From: Flavipsychrobacter sp.
Lineage (GTDB): Bacteria > Bacteroidota > Bacteroidia > Chitinophagales > Chitinophagaceae
Direction of reading: 5' to 3'
DNA length: 43,208 nt
Assembly (NCBI GenBank): GCA_016786565.1
Contig: JAEUVY010000074.1
Span: 1-43,208, forward strand
The notes under the pieces are model-generated. The model was not told the origin of the DNA, ran no database searches, and saw nothing but the letters and a program-made list of their open reading frames with translations. The translations under genes and the position numbers were made by a program. This document shows positions 15,456 through 23,100 of this stretch, one piece after another (positions within the stretch are counted from its first letter, which is position 1; every line of letters starts with the position of its first letter).

Positions 15456-15557
15456 GCTCCTACGGAGCATGAAACACATGACAAACAAGTTGCTACAAAG
15501 CTGATGCTCCTAACGGAGCATTGTTTTCCGTCGCATTGGAGACTTCGACCAGTCGGG
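15456..15557. repeat. Second part of the short-repeat patch
   Basis: Contains GCTCCTACGGAGC (15456-15468), GCTCCTAACGGAGC (15506-15519) and CTTCGACCAGTCGGG (15543-15557), all related to sequences at 14829-14991. I see no credible gene between 15399 and 15696; the minus-strand ORFs there translate these repeats. Confidence 0.6.
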
Positions 15558-15696
15558 ATTACCAATGCAGAATAGTTGTCTTTTGTGCTCATCTCGTCTG
15601 AACACAAAAAAAACAAACTATTATCCCTTCCCCCAATTATTTTGCTTGATCCATTAAAACCGCCATCTATTCCGCCACCTCATAGGTAAAATAACA

Positions 15697-15723
15697 AAAG
15701 ACCCGCTCTAGGAGCGGGTCTTT
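15697..15723 (-). terminator. Intrinsic terminator after tRNA-Asp
   Basis: AAAGACCCGCTC (15697-15708) and GAGCGGGTCTTT (15712-15723) form a perfect 12-bp stem with a 3-nt loop, starting 1 bp after the tRNA 3' end. On the minus strand it is followed by TGTTATTTT. Confidence 0.85.
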
Positions 15724-15724
15724 G

Positions 15725-15798
15725 CGGACCGGACGGGACTCGAACCCGCGACCTCCGCCGTGACAGGGCGGCATTCTAACCGACTGAACTACCGATCC
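15725..15798 (-). tRNA. tRNA-Asp (anticodon GUC)
   Basis: 74 nt on the minus strand. The acceptor stem GGATCGG pairs with CCGGTCC (one G-U), with discriminator G73 as expected for Asp. The anticodon stem-loop is CCGCC-CTGTCAC-GGCGG, giving anticodon GTC. The T arm is GCGGGTTCGAGTCCCGT-like with the TTCGA core. The CCA end is not encoded (CAA follows). A promoter lies upstream and a strong terminator directly downstream, so it is a single-tRNA unit. Confidence 0.96.
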
Positions 15799-15813
15799 AT
15801 TCAGTTGGGAGTG

Positions 15814-15845
15814 CAAATGTAGTAACAATTCTGTAAAAGCAAAAA
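15814..15845 (-). promoter_or_regulatory. tRNA-Asp promoter with -33 and -7 elements
   Basis: On the minus strand TTTTTG (15845-15840) is followed 18 bp later by TACATTTG (15821-15814), matching the Bacteroidota TTTG/TAnnTTTG pair. The tRNA 5' end is 15 bp downstream. Because a tRNA 5' end does not depend on choosing a start codon, this supports the use of that promoter type in this genome. The rest of 15846-15960 is A/T-rich without a gene. Confidence 0.7.
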
Positions 15846-15960
15846 CTTCGGAGGCATCTTTTCATATTTTTTTCTTTTCAACCCATGAAAGTGTGGAGAG
15901 AAAATAAAACGCGGGAATGAGTACGGATTAGTTTGTAGAAAAGGCGAGCAGAGACAGTGC

Positions 15961-15997
15961 AAAAAACAGGGTCCTTCGCCGAAGACGAAAGACCCTG
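15961..15997 (-). terminator. Intrinsic terminator after the anti-sigma/OMP-like gene
   Basis: On the minus strand CAGGGTC pairs with GACCCTG and inner TTCG with CGAA, with one mismatch between the two blocks, followed by six T residues. It is 23 bp past the stop at 16020. Confidence 0.85.
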
Positions 15998-16019
15998 CCA
16001 CAACTAATAAGTATTGCTA

Positions 16020-17222
16020 TTAACGGTTGAATATGGTGCAGCGCATCTGGAACTGCACATAATCGCGGTCGATGAACTTGTCGCTGAGATTGATGACACC
16101 ATTGATGCCCTTGCGGTATGACACGCCGGCGCGTACCCGCTGCGTGAGTGCGACCTCGGTCTTACCTACAAAACCCACATCAAATGTTGGCGCCACTTGA
16201 AGATTGCCCCTATCTACTTCGGATGTAGCCGGACGATTATCAACCAGCATTTTCTGGAAGTCGGGACCGACACCTACTGACAAACGCTTCATGACTTTGT
16301 AGCCGATGCTGGGCGTGATCTGGGCATAGTAGAGATTGTAGTTGATATCCTTCATCTTGGCCACACCAACCGGGCCAGACGTGGCAGGCGCTTTGTCGGT
16401 GGTGGTTACAGAGCTGGTCTTGGAGGCAGAACCAGGCCTTGCGGCTGTGGCACCGGTAGCCCCGCCACCAACATATGTACCGCCGCCACTGTAATCCATG
16501 TACATTGTCTGCTGTGTATTGTCGGACGTAGCGAAAGCGATGTCGCTTTCCACATACACTTTATCGTTGATCATTTTACGAACAGTAGCACCGGCCATGT
16601 AGCCGCTGTTGCGGCTGCCCTGACAAACACCACCCATCACTATTACAGAGAGATTAAGTGGCTTGCGAACGGTGTGCATCTCGTGACGGAAAGTGTGTAA
16701 TGGTTCGCGATCGGGTGTTTCTTTTTTGCGAGGAACAACAGCCTTTGCCACAGATGAGCCTACTACAGGTACTGTTGCCGACGCAGGTGCCTGTGTGGCA
16801 GGAACGATATTATTAAGCTTCAGGCCGATGTTTGAAGCAACGGCGGTATTGGCAACAGGCTTTGTGACAGCCCTCGCTTTTCTGATATGTTTGGGAACAG
16901 TGTTCTCAGCAGTATGAGGAGTATAGGGTATCATGGCAACAGGAGCCGGTTGTGCCGGTGCCGCCCATTTGCCAACATTTGCGTAGCCGGCTTTGGCATT
17001 GCCGGCAGGAAGATCCATTTTCCAGAGTGAAGTGACACCCAATGCCAATGCAACGGACGCGGCCATACCGGCGGCGGGCATCCATAACCACATGAGCATA
17101 CTGCGCTTTTTCGCACGGCCATCCATTTGCTCTACAAGCCGGTCCCAATTGCCGGGGTTGTAGGCAAACTCGTTCTGATCAAACTTCTGTCTGACCAGTT
17201 CGTCAAATTCTCTTGGCTTCAT
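16020..17222 (-). CDS. Anti-sigma-like membrane protein with outer-membrane-protein-like C-terminal region
   Basis: A 400-residue protein. Residues 1-40 are cytoplasmic and helical (FDELVRQKFDQNEFAYNPGNWDRLVEQMD), the kind of N-terminus seen in Bacteroidota proteins encoded after ECF sigma factors. One membrane helix spans about 41-67. A Pro/Ala/Thr/Val-rich linker follows to about residue 190. From about 190 alternating hydrophobic strands (LNLSVIVMGGVCQGS, KVYVESDIAFAT, YAQITPSIGYKVMKRLSVGVGPDF, RVRAGVSYRKGINGVINL, DYVQFQMRCTIF) resemble a small outer-membrane beta-barrel, including an aromatic end. A Gly/Ala/Thr/Ser-rich loop interrupts it at about 245-285. It overlaps the sigma gene by 20 bp, so I infer it controls that sigma factor. 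How one polypeptide spans both regions is unclear. Confidence 0.72.
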   Translation of the reverse strand: MKPREFDELVRQKFDQNEFAYNPGNWDRLVEQMDGRAKKRSMLMWLWMPAAGMAASVALALGVTSLWKMDLPAGNAKAGYANVGKWAAPAQPAPVAMIPYTPHTAENTVPKHIRKARAVTKPVANTAVASNIGLKLNNIVPATQAPASATVPVVGSSVAKAVVPRKKETPDREPLHTFRHEMHTVRKPLNLSVIVMGGVCQGSRNSGYMAGATVRKMINDKVYVESDIAFATSDNTQQTMYMDYSGGGTYVGGGATGATAARPGSASKTSSVTTTDKAPATSGPVGVAKMKDINYNLYYAQITPSIGYKVMKRLSVGVGPDFQKMLVDNRPATSEVDRGNLQVAPTFDVGFVGKTEVALTQRVRAGVSYRKGINGVINLSDKFIDRDYVQFQMRCTIFNR

Positions 17223-17784
17223 ACGTAACGTTGTTTTGTTCAGTTTTCATCACTTTCTTCTGCAAAAGGTTTCTTGCCTGGTGCAAATGCCAGTGCGAGG
17301 TCCCTTCGCTGATATCGAGTTGTTCGCTTATTTCTTTATGGTTGAACCCGTCAAAAACAAACAGGTTAAAAACCGTGCGTGTCATTGCGGGTAGTCCTTG
17401 TATCATTTTGACCATGTCTTTGAACTCGATCCGCTCGAGGCCGGAATTGGACACAGACAGGTTTGTTTCCTCGGCGGGTACCGCCCTTACGTGCATTACC
17501 ATTTCCTCTTTGAGCGCGTGGCTGCGGAGGTAGTCGAGGCAGGTATTTACGACAATGCGCCTCATCCAGCCCTCGAAGGAGCCTGAGTTCCTGAAATTGT
17601 CTATTTGAGTGAACACCTTTAAAAATCCATCGTTAAGGAGCTGTTCAGCATCCTGCATATCCTTGGCGTAACGGGCGCAAACCTTAAGAAACATACTGTA
17701 GTACGTTTTGTAAAGGTGCTCCTGTACCGCCCGGCTTTTTTGCCGGCACCCTGCTATTATTTCCTGTTCAGAATATGCGGGCAT
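17203..17784 (-). CDS. ECF-type RNA polymerase sigma factor
   Basis: A 193-residue sigma-70 family protein lacking regions 1 and 3, as ECF sigmas do. Region 2 covers about residues 25-95 (YKTYYSMFLKVCARYAKDMQDAEQLLNDGFLKVFTQIDNF, then GSFEGWMRRIVVNTCLDYLRS). Region 4 covers about 130-183, with helix-turn-helix FNHKEISEQLDISEGTSHWHLHQARNLLQ for -35-type recognition. It probably reports envelope conditions together with the downstream, 20-bp overlapping membrane partner. A TATCTTTG element about 120 bp upstream (17905-17912) could drive the pair and leave a long 5' leader. The regulon cannot be read from this window. Confidence 0.92.
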   Translation of the reverse strand: MPAYSEQEIIAGCRQKSRAVQEHLYKTYYSMFLKVCARYAKDMQDAEQLLNDGFLKVFTQIDNFRNSGSFEGWMRRIVVNTCLDYLRSHALKEEMVMHVRAVPAEETNLSVSNSGLERIEFKDMVKMIQGLPAMTRTVFNLFVFDGFNHKEISEQLDISEGTSHWHLHQARNLLQKKVMKTEQNNVTYEAKRI

Positions 17785-17904
17785 AAGGTGGTGGTCAGTT
17801 GGTCAATACTTGGTTATTTCATATGGTTCATTTCGTCCTCTTATTTTTCGTGGTGCTTCGTCACACCGTTTGGCTGACAGGCAGTGGTTAGTGACAGCCT
17901 GTAA

Positions 17905-17912
17905 CAAAGATA
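17905..17912 (-). promoter_or_regulatory. Candidate -7 element of the sigma/anti-sigma operon
   Basis: TATCTTTG on the minus strand, exact consensus, 120 bp before the sigma-factor ATG. This implies a long leader, unlike most genes here. The remaining gap to 18148 has no gene; it holds the loopless palindrome AAAAAGGGCCCTTTTT at 18003-18018. Confidence 0.4.
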
Positions 17913-18148
17913 GGTTTAAAGGGGCCGGTTGGCTTTCAGGGTTTTAGTTATGAATGTCTTGTTTTGGTAAAAAAATCGTTTGGTAGTGGTCTGCTTCGTT
18001 TGAAAAAGGGCCCTTTTTGCTATTGAAACTAACCACTCAGATATAAAGACGCAAAACCGTGCCAAAACCTTGGGTGAGAATATATATTTATTATCCTACT
18101 TTATAATAACGCAATCCGGACCCTAAGCACATGGGGAGCGGGAAGTGA

Positions 18149-19123
18149 TCAATACCCTATGGAAAGCTGAAAACCACCGTAACTATGACTGTCGCCGGTG
18201 GCGAATTCGCGGGTGAGGGTGGTTATAAAGTACTCGACAGAAACATTCTGCCAGGAAGCCACAAAGCCGAGTCGGTTTCGCAAAACGGGGCGCGAGATGT
18301 CGGTTTCGCGGATGACGTATGGAGATGTGCGATTGAAAACACCACCCTGCAGGGTTGCATTGTAGCCCGGTAAATAGGCAGCAGGTTGATCGTAGACATA
18401 GAAGTGCAGGTGCCTGCGGGAGGCGCGTTCATCGGAAAAAGGCGAGTGGAAATGCCCCAGCATAACTGTACTGCTGACACAGGCACCGGTGAGCAGGGTG
18501 CCGACATTTACGGTGGCCGCAGCCGAAAGGAGGAAAAACCGACGATAGCGAAGCACCTCTTTCTCGTAAGAGGCATCGTAATTGACAATGATATCGTTAC
18601 GGATCTGATGGAGCCAGCCATTGGGCATATAGTTGCCCAACAGTTTATGTACAAAACCCTGAATGTCGCCTGCAATAGCGGATTTGCCTATGACCCCGGC
18701 AACGGCTGATGTATAAAAACGCTGGCGGCGCATGGTATCGACAGCAATAGCAAAGTTGCGGATAGTGAGTACTCCGGCATAGGGACGATCGCCTACCAAG
18801 AGTGCAGGGTCTGAAACACTGCCGGGGGTAAAGGCATTGTGCTGAATGCCGATACCGTAACGGGTGTAACTGAAGCGAGGGGTGTATAGCAGTTTATTGG
18901 TAATGAGGCGATTGAACAATGGTGTGACCATTTCCAGATCGAGGCCCTGGGTGTAGTATCGGTCGGAGCCAAGGAAGAAATCGTTTTCGAATACAGTCCG
19001 TCCGTAGCCAGCGCCAGGGAGGTCTTTGTATGCCTGCCAATTGCCAACAGACTGTGCTGAACCGACAAAAGACGCGAAAAGTGCAACAAAAAGGGGCAAA
19101 GCCAAAAAGAAACGAAAGCGCAT
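18149..19123 (-). CDS. lpxR: LpxR-like lipid A deacylase, outer-membrane barrel
   Basis: LpxR removes the 3'-acyloxyacyl chain of lipid A at the outer membrane. The 324-residue protein has a signal peptide (cleavage near SAQS, residue 23-25). It shows the family motifs FENDFFLGSDRYYTQG (Asn47-Asp48, then a Tyr-Thr-x-Gly turn), VGDRPYAGVL (near residue 110) and WLHQIRND with His172. Asn-Asp and the His correspond to catalytic positions of Salmonella LpxR (Asn9, Asp10, His122). The C-terminus ends in an amphipathic strand with a terminal aromatic residue (FQLSIGY), as barrels require. A TATTTTTA element lies 6 bp before the ATG. No lipid A genes flank it. The family is confident; the exact bond cleaved here is inference. 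Confidence 0.83.
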   Translation of the reverse strand: MRFRFFLALPLFVALFASFVGSAQSVGNWQAYKDLPGAGYGRTVFENDFFLGSDRYYTQGLDLEMVTPLFNRLITNKLLYTPRFSYTRYGIGIQHNAFTPGSVSDPALLVGDRPYAGVLTIRNFAIAVDTMRRQRFYTSAVAGVIGKSAIAGDIQGFVHKLLGNYMPNGWLHQIRNDIIVNYDASYEKEVLRYRRFFLLSAAATVNVGTLLTGACVSSTVMLGHFHSPFSDERASRRHLHFYVYDQPAAYLPGYNATLQGGVFNRTSPYVIRETDISRPVLRNRLGFVASWQNVSVEYFITTLTREFATGDSHSYGGFQLSIGY

Positions 19124-19129
19124 GTGGAG

Positions 19130-19137
19130 TAAAAATA
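19130..19137 (-). promoter_or_regulatory. -7 element of the LpxR-like gene
   Basis: TATTTTTA on the minus strand, 6 bp from the ATG at 19123; another short-spaced promoter/start pair. Confidence 0.4.
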
Positions 19138-19260
19138 CAAAAGCAGAAAATGGTATTCAACGTTGGCTGTTGTTAACATTGACACAAACTATGTGTACAT
19201 GCCGAAAAGGGTTAGGATATTGATTAAATAAAGTGCATATTTGTATAATAAATAGTATTT

Positions 19261-20115
19261 ATGCCATCTTTTCTTATAGCCGAGAGCGGGTCTACAAAAA
19301 CCGACTGGTGCCTGTTGAGAAAAACAGGGAAACCAGTGTTTTTCAAGACCCAGGGTATCAACCCATACATACAGAACAGCGAGGCTATAGCGGCTATGCT
19401 GCAGGAAGAATTTCCGGCGAAAACATTGAAGACAGTTCCCGATGCTATCTACTATTACGGAGCAGGGGCATCGGCAGCAGATAAACAGAAACAACTGCAA
19501 CAAGTGCTGCGCAAACACTTTGGCGTGAAAGACGTGAAGGTGCAGAGTGACCTTACGGCGGCCGCTCAGTCATTGTGCGGCAACGAGAAGGGAATAGTAG
19601 CGATACTGGGCACCGGCAGCGCATCATGCTATTACAACGGCAGCAAGATAGCGGTGCAGCAGCCCTCTCTGGGCTACATAGCCGGCGATGAAGGCAGTGG
19701 GAACCATATAGGAAAGCGGATATTGCAGTACTATGCCTACGGCACTTTTGACGCCGAATTAAAGACAGGATTTGAGCTACGATTCGGCAAGGATATACAG
19801 GCTATAGTAAGCGACTTGTATAGTGCCCCCTACCCCAATCGTTATCTGGCTTCGTTTGTTCCGTTCATTAACGACATGCGGGGACATTACATGGCAGAGA
19901 ACATTATTGAAGATTGCCTGAACGACTTCTTTCACCACAACCTGCTGAAGTACCGCCAGAGCTGGACCTGCCCGCTGCACTTTACGGGTTCGGTAGCTTA
20001 TACATTCAGGGATGTGATTGAGAGCCTCTGCAACCAGTATGAACTGGAACTTGGCAAAATAGTGCAAAGCCCTATGGAGGGTCTGATAAAGTATCACCGG
20101 AAGAATATGGGCTAA
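19261..20115 (+). CDS. BadF/BadG/N-acetylglucosamine-kinase family ATPase
   Basis: A 284-residue member of the sugar kinase/ASKHA ATPase fold. The phosphate-1 loop is FLIAESGSTKTDWCLL at the N-terminus. AILGTGSASCYYNG (near residue 118) is phosphate-2, and SLGYIAGDEGSGNHIGK (near 140) is the segment characteristic of N-acetylglucosamine kinases. FTGSVAYTFRDVI near residue 240 matches the adenosine motif. It probably phosphorylates an amino sugar, perhaps from peptidoglycan recycling, but BadF-type proteins also include acyl-CoA dehydratase activators, so the substrate is inference. Those activators carry a Cys-based iron-sulphur site that I do not see here, which favours the kinase role. It converges with tamB, leaving 37 bp between. 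Confidence 0.82.
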   Translation: MPSFLIAESGSTKTDWCLLRKTGKPVFFKTQGINPYIQNSEAIAAMLQEEFPAKTLKTVPDAIYYYGAGASAADKQKQLQQVLRKHFGVKDVKVQSDLTAAAQSLCGNEKGIVAILGTGSASCYYNGSKIAVQQPSLGYIAGDEGSGNHIGKRILQYYAYGTFDAELKTGFELRFGKDIQAIVSDLYSAPYPNRYLASFVPFINDMRGHYMAENIIEDCLNDFFHHNLLKYRQSWTCPLHFTGSVAYTFRDVIESLCNQYELELGKIVQSPMEGLIKYHRKNMG

Positions 20116-20152
20116 ACCCGCCGACCACAGACGGGTGGGCAATCTAATAGGC

Positions 20153-23100
20153 TTACTCCTCGTGTTTTGAAGCGGAGTCGAGTGCGGCCTGAATCACCTT
20201 CATCTGCTTTTCTTTTTGCTGACGGGCATACCTGCCTGCATGGAACAATTCATCGAGATTATCGAAGGAACGGCGCCAGCTTATACCCACGCCTGAGCGT
20301 TGGATATTACGGTCTCTTGTGAGGTCATAGTCGCTGGTGTGGAATGCATTCAAACGTAGGCCACTGGCCGGCGCCAACAGATACTGCAACCTGAAATCGC
20401 CCGCGAAGTTGAATGAATTTGCCGCATTATTGGCTGTTGCGGGTCTGCCCCAATCGGAAGTGCTGCCCACAGAAATGAGCAAACGATCGTTGAGGTAATT
20501 TTTAGTTACGCCCAGCTTCAGCTGGCTTCTATTGATCCCGCTTATCTGTTGTGACTGATCGCTGTAGTTATAGTTGGTGTACTTTACCGCTACGTTAAGA
20601 TTCCTATCGCCTATGAGCCTGTTCACAATATTTGTGAGGCCTGACGAAGCGGTGGAAGAGATGATCTGGCTAACATTGTTGATGGCACCACTGAGGGCAC
20701 CCTGCCCCATACCTTCAGGGGGAATGAATGCGCCGACCAGCAACAGCGAGGCCACCTGATCGAACTTCTGGCGATCGTCGTTGTTAATGAGCAACAACTT
20801 GGAATAAGCCAGGGATCCTTTTGTGTGCTTGCTTTCGAGATCGAGATCGAAAGTGAGCTGGGGTGTGTAGATAGGGCCCTTCATGTGCAACATCACATTT
20901 ACTACCTGCGGCGCCTGCGCGTCACGGGCTTCATTGTCGCGTATCATCATACGCTCGCCCGATGAAAGCAGATCGTACAGGCGCGCCTTTACAGAATAAA
21001 TAGCGTCGACGGCGATCTGAGTGGATTCAAAAGGACCATTGAACGCTATGGTGCTGCCCTGATTGAGGCGGAACATACGATGGATGCCCACCTGCTGGAA
21101 GGTGAGCGTGTAATACCCCTGATTGATGGTATATAGCCCGGACATGCGCATGTCGTTGCTAGGCGGTATATCCATCTGCACATTACCTTTTCCGGTAGCT
21201 ACTATCTCGTCACCGGTGGCTGCATCCATAACTATGTGGATCTCGGCCAGGTCGTTGAGGTTAGCATCGAGGTTGATGGAAATTTTGTCTTTAGTGTGGC
21301 GATCCGTTTTTTCAGGTTCGGCACCATACGTTTTGAATGATACATAACTGTACGCCCCTACGTACCCACCCGAACTGGACGGAATATACAGGACAGACTT
21401 TGCTGCCGGGTAACCATTGTACAGGTTCAAACGGATATTATTGAACGGACCACGGATAGTGAATGAGTCCATGCCTGCGATCATCTTGCCGTAGAAGATA
21501 TCGTTCTCGTTGCGTGCCAGATTCATCAGCTCCATTTTGGGCGTAGTGACCTTGAGACGCATGCGCATTTTATTGAACAGCTCGTGTGAGAAGTAGCCCG
21601 AGAGCAGGGCCACGTTCTTATAGCTATCGAATACCTGTATCTGCCCCAAACTGATGCGCTGGTTGGTAACGCCAATAGTAGCTTTCGGAATGGTGTAATA
21701 ACAGCCAAGATAATCGAGACGGAAGCCGACGTCTGAAACAGTAAGCTTACCCTCCATTACCGGCTTGTCATTGGAGCCGGTGACAGACACGGTACCATTG
21801 ACCGCACCACGAATGTTGCTGAACAACCCTGTAAGGAATGGCGCAGCCCATGCCACACGGGCGTTATTGAAAGTAATTGCACCATTGATCTTCTCGGCCG
21901 CGGCACTATCGAGCGCGACCTGACCCGATGCCGAAACACTTGCATGATCGCGGTAAATGCCGGTCTGAGGATCGATGTACAACATCTTCTTCATCACATC
22001 CCAACGGCCAACTGCATTTATTGCACCAACTGTGTCAGCACCCAACTTAACGCCGCTGGCACGGATATTGGTGCTGATCTCGGTATTGGCAAATGTATTT
22101 GCAACTACGATATTCCCATTTACGCGACCATCGGCCTGTAATGACGAAAGCCCGAAAAGATCGCCTAGTTGTGCCATATCCAGATTGGTGGTATTAACAA
22201 CCAGCCCGCTGCCGGGACCCGGCGTAGAAGAAAGGGAAACCCGCTGGATACCGGAACTAAGATTGACACCTGACACGCTAAGGTACTTGTCGGAATAAAC
22301 TACACTGCTGCCACCCGCAATATGCCACTTTACACGATTCAAATAGAACTGCGAGGGAAACACGTTCAGGGTCAGCGTGTCACTGTGCGCAAAAATGCGA
22401 CCATTGAGCGCAAAAGAACTTGCCCGATCGGGCGACATGGTGGCCAGATTGAACAAAACGGAGTCACTACCCACCGTTGCAGTGAGGCTCAGACCACCAT
22501 GCAGGATACTATCACCAAGGGCTATGTTGCCAACCGTTGTGTTGACGCCGAGTATATTAAAATCCCCTTCGCCCAAAATGCTTACGTTACGCAAATGAAC
22601 ATTGCCAACACGACCATAAGGAATGGTTGCATTCAGCAGCAACTTCTTCGCGTTTGTGTTCAGCGAACCGGATACCACTGAATTATCGAAACCACGCAGG
22701 ATAGGGAACGTGATGGCAAAAATGCTGTCCACCTTTGCGGTGGTGACGCGGAAGCTTATGTCCTGATCGGGCGCGTATTTTTCAGGCGCCTTAATGTAGT
22801 TAGGAATGTACCTTGAAAGATAATACTGAACCGATGCCGGCAATGCGCTGAGGCGATAGTTACCGTTTATCTCGGCAGTAAAGGCATCGCTCGTGAGGCT
22901 GATGTGCCGGTTGCGATCGTTGCCGGAGGACAACATGAACAAAGAGTCGACAGCTAGTTTACGGCCGTTTCGCTTGAGGTCGATATTGAACAGTTTGGCG
23001 TTTCCGTAGAAGTCATCAATAGTGCTTCCCGTACAGTTGAGGTCGAAGTCGGCAGCCGCGGTGAAATTGTCGGGCGTGAGTTTGATCTCGCGGAAGTTCG

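Noticed and set aside
20116..20136. ACCCG/CGGGT as a shared terminator between the GlcNAc-kinase-like gene and tamB.
   Set aside because: The stem is only 5 bp with no T-tract on either strand.
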